Origin: Candidatus Njordarchaeota archaeon
GTDB taxonomy: Archaea > Thermoproteota > JANJXX01 > Panguiarchaeales > Panguiarchaeaceae
Assembly: GCA_029855985.1 (NCBI GenBank)
Contig: JAGSHR010000016.1
Coordinates: forward strand, 1 to 15,659
Direction: 5' to 3'
Length of the DNA stretch: 15,659 nt
Positions 1-8,308 of this stretch are shown here, one piece after another. A program made the translations under genes and the position numbers. Numbering within the stretch: position 1 is the first letter of the stretch; each line of letters begins with the position of its first letter. The notes under the pieces were generated by a model. The model saw only the letters and a program-made list of their open reading frames with translations. It was not told the DNA's origin and did no database searches.

Positions 1-447
1 AGGCCAACCCTCGATGCTTACGTTTACATAAACCTGAACTACGGCTACGCTGTGCTGATGAACGGAAAAGCATTCGAGACACCACTGGCCAAGCTCATGT
101 TCACCAATAACTATTCAGAAAACTATCAGCTCCTCTACTCCGATGGGGGGATTGTGAAGATATTTAGGTTCGTTCACCCAAACGTAGCTGTGACTTCCCA
201 GAACGGTTCCGTAGTCCTAAGGTTTACAAACTCCACTGGAAACGCCATTGGTATATACGGCTATCTCGACAACGGGACGCTCGTTTACAGGAAGTGGTTT
301 AACGTGAAGGGCAAAAGCGAGTTTATTCTTCCAGAGGACTTAAACGGGAGTGTCGTTGTCAGGTACGTATACATTCAGAAAAGGACAGTTCTTGATAGAG
401 GAGTGTTCAGGATTGAAGATGATACATTTGTACCTATCCGAGGGTAA
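1..447 (+). CDS. C-terminal end of probable STT3/AglB-type oligosaccharyltransferase (5' partial)
   Basis: The frame is open from base 1 to a TAA at 445-447, so this is the last ~148 codons of a longer protein; the internal ATG at 52 is not its start. STT3/AglB enzymes transfer a lipid-linked glycan to Asn-X-Ser/Thr of secreted proteins. Visible here are a stretch matching the pattern just after the catalytic region of archaeal STT3 proteins (short-side-chain LAKLMF, then NYQLLYSDGGIVKIFRF) and a beta-rich external tail with sequons (NGS, NST, NGT). The catalytic WWDYG region and the membrane helices would lie upstream, outside the window, so the call rests on the tail and on the adjoining glycosyltransferase cluster. 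The gene is GC-balanced, unlike what follows; AT-richness begins around its last codons. Another large external membrane or surface protein is the alternative. Confidence 0.55.
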   Translation, partial: RPTLDAYVYINLNYGYAVLMNGKAFETPLAKLMFTNNYSENYQLLYSDGGIVKIFRFVHPNVAVTSQNGSVVLRFTNSTGNAIGIYGYLDNGTLVYRKWFNVKGKSEFILPEDLNGSVVVRYVYIQKRTVLDRGVFRIEDDTFVPIRG

Positions 448-487
448 TTAATACATTCTCTTTGGAATCCCCATGAATCTAAAAAGC

Positions 488-495
488 TATAAAAA
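488..495 (+). promoter_or_regulatory. TATA box for the rightward GT2 gene
   Basis: TATAAAAA preceded by an A-rich BRE-like stretch lies in the 115 bp between the STT3-like gene and the next one. Transcription would start about 25 bp downstream (roughly 514-520), giving a leader of about 45 nt to the ATG at 563 and almost none to the small ORF at 525. The promoter suggests the GT2 gene is not simply co-transcribed with the gene before it. Called from sequence only. Confidence 0.5.
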
Positions 496-524
496 CAAGA
501 ATCATGTAAAGGAGTAGTGGAGTG

Positions 525-557
525 ATGAAAGAACAAAAAGATCCAAAAATGGCGTGA
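525..557 (+). other. 10-codon upstream ORF overlapping the GT2 start
   Basis: An ATG at 525, preceded by GGAG-type Shine-Dalgarno bases (511-514 and 519-522), opens a 10-residue reading frame (MKEQKDPKMA) that ends in TGA at 555-557. That stop overlaps the GTG at 554 of the following frame as GTGA, the same overlap geometry used between genes elsewhere in this window. It may be a leader peptide translationally coupled to the glycosyltransferase, a remnant of an older N-terminus cut off by a frameshift, or chance. No protein family is recognisable at this length. Confidence 0.3.
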
Positions 558-562
558 GGAAT

Positions 563-1603
563 ATGTTCCCCCGTGTTTCAATTATAATTCTCAATTGGAA
601 TGGCTGGAAAGATACAATAGAGTGTTTAGAATCTGTTTACAGAATAGAATACCCTAATTATGACGTTATATTAATTGACAATGGTTCAAATAATAAATCT
701 GTAGAAATGATTAAAAAATACACAACAGGAGATATCAAAGTTGAATCGCCCTTTTTTGAATATAATCCAGAAAACAAACCAATCAGAGTTTTTGAAATAA
801 AAGAGGAAGAGGCGCGTAAAGGAATATTTAACAGGCCTCTTTATGAGAAATATGATCCAAATCGACGATTAATTTTAATAAGAAATCAAAAAAATCTAGG
901 ATATACCGGCGGGAATAATATGGGGATAAAATTTGCTTTAAGCATTCTAAACTCGGATTATGTTCTTCTTCTTAATAATGATGTTGTTGTTGCTCCTGAT
1001 TTTCTTAGAATTCTCATAAATGCTGGCGAAAAGATAGAAAGATCGGGGATTTTAGGGCCTAGAATCATGTACTATACTAGTCCTAGGGAGACTCAGTTTC
1101 TTGGTGCTAGATATCACATGAAACCTTTCGTTAAAAGAACCTTTAATTCCCGCTCTACTAAGAATGAACATGAAATCCCAACAGATGAAGTCCATGGAGC
1201 AGCAATTATGATAAAAAAAGATATTTTATTGAGAATTGGATTGCTAGATAATAGTTATTTTGCATATTGGGAAGAAACAGACTTCTGTTTAAGAGCTAAA
1301 AAGATTGGAGTTAGCCTTTATATAGTTCCTCTTTCTAGGGTATGGCACAAGATGGGTTCCCGGAGAAAAAAAAGAAAAATAAGTCCATTGGCAGCTTATC
1401 TATTTGGAAGGAATAGAATTTATTTACTCCACAAAAATTTTAAAGATATAGACAAATTGATTTCCTTAATTTATGTTATTGTATTGTTTGCCCCTTCCAT
1501 TCTTTTATCTTATTTATTTTATCACAGAGACTTTGAGGCATTCCAGATGTTCATAAAAGGTTTATTTGATGGATTTTTTAGAAGAAAAGAAAAACTAACT
1601 TGA
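563..1603 (+). CDS. GT2-family glycosyltransferase (rhamnosyltransferase-like, COG1216 type)
   Basis: A GT-A fold transferase that moves a sugar from a nucleotide-sugar donor to a growing glycan on the cytosolic membrane face. Numbered from the ATG at 563 (346 aa), it shows the N-terminal VSIIILNWNGW strand, DNGS (39-42), GYTGGNN (113-119), the metal-binding LNND (D140), a WEETDF motif in the acceptor half, and a hydrophobic segment near residues 280-305 that would anchor it. An unusually long charged stretch (about 55-100) sits between DNGS and GYTGGNN. A GTG at 554 is also in frame, but GTGA at 554-557 sits at good spacing as a ribosome site for the ATG at 563. The gene is strongly AT-rich, unlike the gene before it. 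It is convergent with the sulfatase-fold gene, and the coding ends overlap by 9 bp. The family is secure; the sugar is unknown. Confidence 0.85.
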   Translation: MFPRVSIIILNWNGWKDTIECLESVYRIEYPNYDVILIDNGSNNKSVEMIKKYTTGDIKVESPFFEYNPENKPIRVFEIKEEEARKGIFNRPLYEKYDPNRRLILIRNQKNLGYTGGNNMGIKFALSILNSDYVLLLNNDVVVAPDFLRILINAGEKIERSGILGPRIMYYTSPRETQFLGARYHMKPFVKRTFNSRSTKNEHEIPTDEVHGAAIMIKKDILLRIGLLDNSYFAYWEETDFCLRAKKIGVSLYIVPLSRVWHKMGSRRKKRKISPLAAYLFGRNRIYLLHKNFKDIDKLISLIYVIVLFAPSILLSYLFYHRDFEAFQMFIKGLFDGFFRRKEKLT

Positions 1604-2980
1604 ATTTAGGATCCCCTTCCTTAGATGTCTCAGTTTCGATGTCGACTTTAAAAAGCGTAGCACTCTCTTTTTTAGCTGGGGTTGCACTTCTTCCAGAGAA
1701 GTCGTAGGAGAATGAAGTGAAATTGATTCAAATTTCCAGTCTGAGACGTTAAATACTCCCTTTGCTCCATTGTAATATATCGCAATCCTGTACTTTTCTA
1801 GGAATGATATGTTCTTAATTTCTTCGTCACTTCTATATTTTTCTATTGGAATTCTATCATGGATTCCATACGTCTCTGAAAATGCCATTTGAGAGAATAG
1901 CAATTTTGGATATTTTTTATCTCCTGTCACTACACCCATTATGAATTTTTTTAGATTTGTTAAGCTTATATACTCATTTCTGTTATTACTGGCGGCAATA
2001 TTTATTATCTCATTTGTTTCAATAGTTTCAGGATATTTAATTAAGAGAGGTACTCTTAATAGTTCATCATAGAGAAACACACCATGCCCTATTCTTCCAT
2101 GATCCCCGATTAACTGACCATGATCGCTAGTAATGACTATCATTGTGTTACTTAGAAGGCCTTTTTGATTTAAAATGCTTAACAGTTCAAGAACTTTTGC
2201 TCCTAGATATTTGACTTCCTTTGGATATATTTTCCTCCAAAGAGCTACCTGATTCCAGTTTAAGTGTCCTCTAACTAGATTGTCCATAAACAAATTTACA
2301 ACGGTACTAGGATTCTCACTTCTATGATAAGGCTCGTGAGCTTCCATAAGATTTATGAACATGAAAAAGGGCTGATTTTTTTCTAAAGGTAGTTTTTTGA
2401 TAAGTTTGAGCGTTCTTTGTGCACCCATCTCAAAGGGCCATAATGTCTTACTAAGTCCAAATCTCCAGATACCAATGCCAGCAAGAGATTTTAGAAGTAA
2501 AAGGTACCTTCTTTTTTTAATAAGAGCCTTTGCAATTTCAATTTCAGTCGAGTACATTATCTTCAAGGAATCAAACTCTTCTTGCTCCTTGTTTGAGAAA
2601 AACAGGCTGTATTTTCCAAAATAGGTGTCATAGAAATACTCAAACCCCGTGAATCCAAAAGCTGGCGTGATGTATGGGTTAGCACTTAGGAGATATGTTG
2701 TATATCCCCTATTCCAAAGCTGAGCGTAAAGAGTGTTCAATCCAGTTGGGTTAAAGGTTATATCAGGATTTTTTCTGCTCAGGCTTTCGTGAGTTCCATG
2801 AAGAGCAGGATATAAACCAGTGAGGATAGACGCATGTGAGGGCAGTGTCCAAGGAGATGGAGATATTGCATTCTCATAGGAAATAAAACCACGATCTCTT
2901 AACAAATCTTCCATTATTTTCGAATAGTCTCTCCTTAATGTATCCATAATAATCACAATAATATTAGGTTCATCTGTCAT
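1595..2980 (-). CDS. Sulfatase-fold (alkaline phosphatase superfamily) enzyme with Thr nucleophile
   Basis: 461 aa, last gene of the leftward operon. The fold is clear: IIVIIMDTLR at the N-terminus (metal ligand D13), SPWTLPSHASILTG (41-54), NLMEAHEPY (210-218), and SDHGQLIGDHG (285-295) followed by H299. In true sulfatases the core is C-x-P-S-R, with Cys converted to formylglycine. Here the aligned residues are T45-L-P-S-H49, so the nucleophile should be Thr and the Arg is His. That resembles phosphotransferase and phosphodiesterase branches of the superfamily (phosphoglycerol- or phosphoethanolamine-transferase-like) more than classical sulfatases. No signal peptide or membrane helix is evident, so it may act in the cytosol. 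Its role in the cluster could be adding or removing a phosphate-linked or sulfate group on the glycan. The start has GGGGAG 8 bp upstream and follows the preceding stop by 13 bp. Confidence 0.8.
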   Translation of the reverse strand: MTDEPNIIVIIMDTLRRDYSKIMEDLLRDRGFISYENAISPSPWTLPSHASILTGLYPALHGTHESLSRKNPDITFNPTGLNTLYAQLWNRGYTTYLLSANPYITPAFGFTGFEYFYDTYFGKYSLFFSNKEQEEFDSLKIMYSTEIEIAKALIKKRRYLLLLKSLAGIGIWRFGLSKTLWPFEMGAQRTLKLIKKLPLEKNQPFFMFINLMEAHEPYHRSENPSTVVNLFMDNLVRGHLNWNQVALWRKIYPKEVKYLGAKVLELLSILNQKGLLSNTMIVITSDHGQLIGDHGRIGHGVFLYDELLRVPLLIKYPETIETNEIINIAASNNRNEYISLTNLKKFIMGVVTGDKKYPKLLFSQMAFSETYGIHDRIPIEKYRSDEEIKNISFLEKYRIAIYYNGAKGVFNVSDWKFESISLHSPTTSLEEVQPQLKKRVLRFLKSTSKLRHLRKGILNSS

Positions 2981-2993
2981 TTTTCTACTCCCC

Positions 2994-5144
2994 TTACCGA
3001 GTTATAACACATTTCATCATATTACAGTGCCCAAACGTTAATCTTGGAGTCTCATGAACACAGAGATATAAGTACACTTCAGCCATGTTGTCGCTGTATA
3101 TTTTGTCATTTAAATATTTTGAAATTCTTGAGAGGGGTATATATTCTCCTCCAGTTATACGCCCACTTCCATACAGAATGTTTTTGTGTTCTATGTTCCA
3201 AGTCCTTAGGAAGATATAAGATGTCCTAGCTATTCTTAATTTGGATGGAAACTTTGAGCAATGTGGCCAATTAAATGCTCCTGGAAGTACCCACCCATAA
3301 GTATCTGCATATAAAAACTTTACCCCTTTTTTATCCCAGAATGTTGTTACCCACTGAGCAGCGTAGATCTCTCCTAGATTGAATTTGGCCCAGTCTGTAT
3401 TTGGTTGAAAAGCAATTGAAGTGTCATCATAGGGTGTCTTTGTAAATGAAGCGAGTACTCCAGAGCTTAAAATAAGAAATATTACTAATCCCACAGATAT
3501 TATTTCATAATCATAGTTTTTAAATCTAGATATGTGGTAAATAATTTTTTTAGCACCCTTGAGAACGAATGGAGCAGATATAAAAAGTACTAAATGAAAA
3601 ACCCTAGTTGAAGTTATCGTGCGGGCAACTGGAGGGACTAGTACCAACGCTATTATAAGACAGAGATTCACAACACCCAAGAGGTAAAACAGAAGATATC
3701 CTTTATTATTCTCTCCTTCTATGTTCGTCTTCTTTAAGTTAATATCAAAAACTCCTACAATAAGCAATAACGCTATAAGAGCATATGCTCCTTTTGTTAT
3801 CTGGATGAGGAGGGGAGATTTCATACTAACTATGTGGACAGGAGAAGTCTTGATAATCTTATGCTCAAATAATAATTGTTTAGGAAGCAGTATTGTATCT
3901 TTGATAATCAAAATTAGGTAACGAGTAACTTTTTTTAAAACAAATCCTCTTGATGTTACTGCAAACCAGCTTAATGATAGTATTGAGAGCATTCCTACTA
4001 TAGTAAGTTGTAGTCTTGAAGGAGATTTTATAAAGATGGTAATTATTATTGCTATTGTAAGTTCAAAAAAAATGAAATAAAAAGTTGAATAATGAGAAAG
4101 CATAAGAAATAACCCGAATATTATAGCAAGTTTATAATCATTATCTGTTATCAATGATAAGAGAAACAATGCCAGAAATAGCTCTGCAACCATAACTCTT
4201 GCCATCTGAGGGATTTCGGCATAGTATGTTATAGAGAATATTATCAAAAAAACTGAAAATATAGAATGCCTTTTCTCAAAGAATGTCGAATAGAGTTCAT
4301 ACAATGCAGGAGAGGCTACAGCAAGTATTAGGGGATATATTATTTTGAACACATAAACTACACTAATATCTAGAATATTGGAAAAATATACTGGTAAAAT
4401 CGTTATGCTAAGTGCTGAATTTAGAGGATCGTTGATAATAGAAGGTATCCATTTTCCATTTTTTATTACCAAATTCACAATGTAAAACTCATTGAATATA
4501 TCTCTCCCCCATAAGTATCCTGAGACAAGAGACGTGTGATACAAAAGGGTAAGTGACATAAAAAACGCCAAAGCAGGATATATTTCTGGGGGGAATTTCA
4601 GTGTCATAATTACCAATGCCATAATACACAGAAATGTAATATAAGAGGGAACAATAATGCCATATTCATTAAGGATGAAACTAGCAGTTATAGTCATTAA
4701 AAGAACTAATACCAAGACCAAAATAAAGTTTAACTTTGAAAGAGAGGAAATTCTTAGGAGTTCAATAATCTTCGGTTCGGAATACTGGCGGCGGGAAATA
4801 ATCCAAGAGACTGTTATCAGTATGAAAACGACGAGGATAAAACTCCACATGATATAATATTCTGAGAGAGGTCGATTAATATGGAAAAAGAGTAGTATAA
4901 AGTTAGTCAGAACTCCCGTTATTTCAATTATGGCTATACTTAGTCCTATTGAATACAAAAAGAAGTGCAAATTCAAAATTTTTATTTCTTTCATAAGAGC
5001 AAGTAACAATGCTCCAGGTATTAAAAGAAGATACACACCCAAAAGTGGCTTATATATCAAGGGGTAGAAATTCATAAATTTCAACAAGAAGGTACTAATG
5101 AAAATTAACAACAATGTTAGATGAACTAAGTCAACCTTTTTCAT
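2994..5144 (-). CDS. Large polytopic membrane protein, DUF2206-like, possible GT-C glycosyltransferase
   Basis: 716 aa from the ATG at 5144, chosen because GGTGG lies 8-12 bp upstream; the in-frame start at 5177 would overlap the previous gene by 47 bp instead of 14. Residues 1 to about 565 hold a dozen or more hydrophobic helices; the remaining ~150 form a soluble tail, probably external, with Cys near WPHCSKF and three more near the end (LCVHE, GHCNMMKC). The pattern WGRDIFNEF followed by KNGKW (D215, E219) matches the acidic loop signature I associate with archaeal DUF2206 proteins. It also resembles the Asp/Glu first-loop motif of GT-C transferases, which use polyprenyl-phosphate sugars on the outer membrane face. 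A Dpm1-like donor-making enzyme heads the same operon, which fits. A polysaccharide polymerase is the main alternative. Very AT-rich. Confidence 0.6.
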   Translation of the reverse strand: MKKVDLVHLTLLLIFISTFLLKFMNFYPLIYKPLLGVYLLLIPGALLLALMKEIKILNLHFFLYSIGLSIAIIEITGVLTNFILLFFHINRPLSEYYIMWSFILVVFILITVSWIISRRQYSEPKIIELLRISSLSKLNFILVLVLVLLMTITASFILNEYGIIVPSYITFLCIMALVIMTLKFPPEIYPALAFFMSLTLLYHTSLVSGYLWGRDIFNEFYIVNLVIKNGKWIPSIINDPLNSALSITILPVYFSNILDISVVYVFKIIYPLILAVASPALYELYSTFFEKRHSIFSVFLIIFSITYYAEIPQMARVMVAELFLALFLLSLITDNDYKLAIIFGLFLMLSHYSTFYFIFFELTIAIIITIFIKSPSRLQLTIVGMLSILSLSWFAVTSRGFVLKKVTRYLILIIKDTILLPKQLLFEHKIIKTSPVHIVSMKSPLLIQITKGAYALIALLLIVGVFDINLKKTNIEGENNKGYLLFYLLGVVNLCLIIALVLVPPVARTITSTRVFHLVLFISAPFVLKGAKKIIYHISRFKNYDYEIISVGLVIFLILSSGVLASFTKTPYDDTSIAFQPNTDWAKFNLGEIYAAQWVTTFWDKKGVKFLYADTYGWVLPGAFNWPHCSKFPSKLRIARTSYIFLRTWNIEHKNILYGSGRITGGEYIPLSRISKYLNDKIYSDNMAEVYLYLCVHETPRLTFGHCNMMKCVITR

Positions 5145-6264
5145 TCTCAACCACCAAGTTTTGGTACAACTTTTCATAATCTTTCACGACTTCTCCCCAC
5201 AATCTTATTCTTTTTGTAAATGGGCCTATCTTGTTGGGTTTTTCGATAATTTGGAGTATTCTAAGAGCTACTTCCCTAGGAGTAGGAGGATATTTAACTC
5301 CAAAGCACCCTTTTTCAAATGTAAACTCATGCAACGCGCTATTATCTGAAACTATCACAGGGGTTCCGAGAGCAAGAGATTCTGCTACTATAATCCCATA
5401 ATTTTCATTTTTAGATAGTAACACGAGCAAGTCTGAGCGTTTTATCTCATCTAACAGCTCTCGTTTTGTTGACGTGAATGATTTCCAAGTTATAAACTTT
5501 TCCAACTTCAGGCTTGATGCTAATCTCATTAATCTTTTTTTATACTCTCCCTCGCCGATTATCGTCAAATGAATATTTCGCATCCCCATATTGTACACAA
5601 GTTCATGCATAGCCAGGATTATAAAGTGCACACCTTTTCTTTCGTGGAGATAGCCAGCAAATAGTAAATTTATTACCCTGTTATTATGATGCTTTAAAGA
5701 CGGAATTCGAGTCATTTTATCAACTCCATGTGGTATTATCGTAATCCGTAGACCTCTGCTACTGGGAATATCATTCAGGAAACTGTTTAGCTCAAATTTT
5801 GATGCAACAACAATTTGATCAACATTTGTGGGCAAGATTCGATTGTTTAACTTATTGTATAGAGGCCATCCTAACTTTCCCAACATAGTGTTATGTCCAT
5901 GCGGCATGTAGTGAGGAGAAAAGACCAACGGTAGATTTGGGCTAGTTTTCTTGATTTTTATTATTGCAACTGGAGAAAAAAGAGTATGATACCCATGAAT
6001 ATGGACTATATCTGGATTCCAATCCTGTACAATCTTTAGGAGCAGTTTTAATGCCTTAATGCTAAATCCATAGAAATCCAGAGTGCTCACTCTAATTATC
6101 CTAAAGCCTGCTACTATATCTTTCGATGGTTTTCCTTGAGGATTAAATTGAAACACCATGACATCATGCCCTCTTTTTGTAAGGCCTTCTCCAAGTTTTC
6201 TAATGACTTCATGAACTCCCCCAGGCATTGTAATCTCTGATGGATTTACAAAGAGTATTTTCAC
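5131..6264 (-). CDS. GT4-family glycosyltransferase (GT-B fold)
   Basis: 377 aa with a GTG start at 6264, inside GTGA shared with the stop of the preceding gene and preceded by a G-rich GGGGGG ribosome site. The N-terminal Rossmann half shows the glycine-rich GGVHEVIRKL (15-24) and DIVHIHGYH (85-93). The C-terminal half shows IIPHGVD (176-182), FAGYLHERKGVHF (202-214), LTIIGEGE (233-240) and the E-x7-E nucleotide-sugar signature (E287, E295, in ENYGIIVAESLALGTPVIVSD). These are standard for retaining GT4 enzymes such as mannosyl- or glucosyltransferases that elongate lipid-linked glycans in the cytosol. It has no membrane helix, so it would be peripheral. It overlaps the DUF2206-like gene by 14 bp, implying translational coupling. 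Donor and linkage cannot be read from the sequence. Confidence 0.87.
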   Translation of the reverse strand: MKILFVNPSEITMPGGVHEVIRKLGEGLTKRGHDVMVFQFNPQGKPSKDIVAGFRIIRVSTLDFYGFSIKALKLLLKIVQDWNPDIVHIHGYHTLFSPVAIIKIKKTSPNLPLVFSPHYMPHGHNTMLGKLGWPLYNKLNNRILPTNVDQIVVASKFELNSFLNDIPSSRGLRITIIPHGVDKMTRIPSLKHHNNRVINLLFAGYLHERKGVHFIILAMHELVYNMGMRNIHLTIIGEGEYKKRLMRLASSLKLEKFITWKSFTSTKRELLDEIKRSDLLVLLSKNENYGIIVAESLALGTPVIVSDNSALHEFTFEKGCFGVKYPPTPREVALRILQIIEKPNKIGPFTKRIRLWGEVVKDYEKLYQNLVVENEKG

Positions 6265-7148
6265 TTGCGTTCCCCCCTTTTGGGGAAGTTAGCAAAGAGC
6301 AATCCCAATAGGGTAGCACTATATACTGTTAGCTGATATATTAACAACCCTAAAAAGATCGCTGGCCCTTTCTTAAGCGCAGTTTTGAATACTTCTACAT
6401 AATATTTTCTTAGCGGTGAAACTTGCCTAAAGCCCTTTTCTGTCCTAGACAAGAACATACGAAGAGATTTTCCGTATCTAAAATACTTTCTAAAAACATC
6501 GTAAAGAGTACGTGGTTCACCAATATGTTTTTCTCTTGCACTGATGAGAGCAAATTTATATGGTGACTCCCCAAGCTTGTTATAAAAAGCATAATCTTCC
6601 CCAGCGAGAGGAACTTTATCATCCATCCCTCCAACTGCAAAGAAAACCTCTCTCCTCAGGAATCTTGCACCTAAAACAGGCTTGTTATATTTAATACCCC
6701 CCACATATTCAGGGTGTTTTATGTATATCTCTTTCTCTATTTTCCTAATCTTAGCCCAAAAACCCATACTCTCATCTGGGATCCAGAATATACATACTCC
6801 ATCGAATCCTTCAATTTCGCATTTTTGGACTGCTTCCTCAACTAAAGTAGGATCTAAAATAACATCAGAATCAACCCGGTAAATATATTTTCCTCTAGAA
6901 CGGCGAGCACCAAAGTTGGTGGCATCAGCCATTCCAGATCCAGGTAATATAAATACTTTTGCGCCAAATGACTTTGCTATTTCAATTGTCCTATCTCTTG
7001 AACCACCATCAACCACTATGATTTCGATGTTCGAATATGTTTGAGATTTTATTGAAGACAGACATTTTGAAAGAGTTTTTTCAGAATTGTAAGTAGGAAT
7101 CACAACAGAAACTAAAGGATTTGATTTTAAATTGTACTTATCTCTCAT
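6261..7148 (-). CDS. GT2-family glycosyltransferase with C-terminal membrane segment
   Basis: 295 aa, GT-A fold. Visible motifs are VSVVIPTYNSEKTL (13-26), the nucleotide-binding VVDGGSRDRT (45-54) with D47, the metal-binding D93-S-D95 within RVDSDVILDP, and the acceptor-side stretch AGEDYAFYNKLGE. The last ~35 residues (about 262-290) are strongly hydrophobic, so the enzyme is probably tethered to the cytoplasmic membrane, where a lipid-linked acceptor would be. The ATG overlaps the stop of the upstream DUF1972-type gene as ATGA (7145-7148), with GGTGA 7 bp ahead. Its own stop shares GTGA with the GT4 gene that follows. The family is secure, the substrate unknown. Confidence 0.86.
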   Translation of the reverse strand: MRDKYNLKSNPLVSVVIPTYNSEKTLSKCLSSIKSQTYSNIEIIVVDGGSRDRTIEIAKSFGAKVFILPGSGMADATNFGARRSRGKYIYRVDSDVILDPTLVEEAVQKCEIEGFDGVCIFWIPDESMGFWAKIRKIEKEIYIKHPEYVGGIKYNKPVLGARFLRREVFFAVGGMDDKVPLAGEDYAFYNKLGESPYKFALISAREKHIGEPRTLYDVFRKYFRYGKSLRMFLSRTEKGFRQVSPLRKYYVEVFKTALKKGPAIFLGLLIYQLTVYSATLLGLLFANFPKRGERK

Positions 7149-8308
7149 TGGAATTCACCTAATAAGATTTTGTATGCTTTTAAAATAGTTTTCCAATTGT
7201 ATGTTTTTTTAATTCTTTTAAGTTCAGCTTTAATGATATTCTTAAGTTCAATGTTTCCATGCTCCATAGCTCGAATCTTTAAAGAAAGATCTAGAGGATT
7301 TTTAAAATATATTCCACTTTCTTGAAGAACTTCTCTATTAAAGGGTACATCATAAGCTAATATTGGCCTCTTAAACTGCATTTGTTCAAGTAATGAGGGG
7401 TTAGTGCCTCCTACTTCATAGGCATGTATATACGCAAAGCAGTTCTTTCGTAACACTCCCAGAGTATTTTTGTCATAGATAGAGTCAATAAATAGAATGT
7501 TTTCGGTATTTCCTTTAAGCTTAAGTAGATATCGTGTATATGGATCTTTTTTGTCAAAATTTCCCACTATAACTAATTTTTTGTTAGAGTCTGATTTTTT
7601 AAATCCTTCAATCTCGATATGAATATTATTTTCTGCAACTATCCTAGCTACGGTAAGATAATACTCCCTAGGTTGAAGCCCAAACTTATTTAATATTCCC
7701 TTTTCCTCATGTTCTGAGAATTCAGAAGAAAGAAGTTTTCTAGCTCCATAAGGAATGTAGACCACCCTTCTGGGAGCATAATTTTTTTCTAAATATTTTT
7801 TAATTCCAACAGAATCAGCGATAACTATATCAGGAAGTTTACAGGAAAGATATTCCATAAAACGCATATATAGCATTGCAATTAAGTAAAGAGGATATAA
7901 ATAGTCAGGAACAAAATTGATACGTTTTATCAAACGCTTCCACTCAATGCCGTCTGGGTTTATTAGCACTTTCTTTCGGGCTAGTTTGGCAATTATAGAG
8001 GAAAGTGCACCATCAGGAGCAACGTAATAAAAGATATCAATTTCGTTTGAATGCAATTTCAAAGCTCGGATAGTGGCTATTAGATCGTTTAAGGAGGGTA
8101 TTGTCAAGCTTTTTCCTTGAATAGAAGGGACATGGATACGGATGACTCCCATATAATCATCTTCAAAAAACTTATCTGACTCACATGTAACATAAACTTT
8201 AAATCCTTCTTGAACGAGCATTCTTGAAACTTCTTCTACAAATGTCTCAGTCCCACCATATTTTCCAGGAATTCCTCGTGAACCAATAAAAATAATAGTT
8301 CTACTCAT
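7145..8308 (-). CDS. DUF1972-type GT-B glycosyltransferase (rhamnosyltransferase-like)
   Basis: 387 aa. The N-terminus carries the DUF1972 hallmark FIGSRGIPGKYGGTETFVEE (residues 7-26), found in bacterial and archaeal transferases of O-antigen and capsule pathways, several of them annotated as rhamnosyltransferases. The C-terminal GT1/GT4-like half shows YLTVARIVAENNIHIEIEGF and EVGGTNPSLLEQM, which carries the paired glutamates that hold the nucleotide-sugar in GT-B enzymes. There is no transmembrane segment. Its ATG at 8308 shares one base with the preceding stop (TAATG), and GGTGAGG lies just upstream. The gene is AT-rich. The fold and family are well supported; the sugar specificity is not. 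Confidence 0.83.
   Translation of the reverse strand: MSRTIIFIGSRGIPGKYGGTETFVEEVSRMLVQEGFKVYVTCESDKFFEDDYMGVIRIHVPSIQGKSLTIPSLNDLIATIRALKLHSNEIDIFYYVAPDGALSSIIAKLARKKVLINPDGIEWKRLIKRINFVPDYLYPLYLIAMLYMRFMEYLSCKLPDIVIADSVGIKKYLEKNYAPRRVVYIPYGARKLLSSEFSEHEEKGILNKFGLQPREYYLTVARIVAENNIHIEIEGFKKSDSNKKLVIVGNFDKKDPYTRYLLKLKGNTENILFIDSIYDKNTLGVLRKNCFAYIHAYEVGGTNPSLLEQMQFKRPILAYDVPFNREVLQESGIYFKNPLDLSLKIRAMEHGNIELKNIIKAELKRIKKTYNWKTILKAYKILLGEFQ

Noticed and set aside
52..447. A complete 131-residue protein starting at ATG 52
   Set aside because: The frame is open to base 1, and the residues before the ATG continue the same beta-rich protein, so this is the tail of a longer gene.
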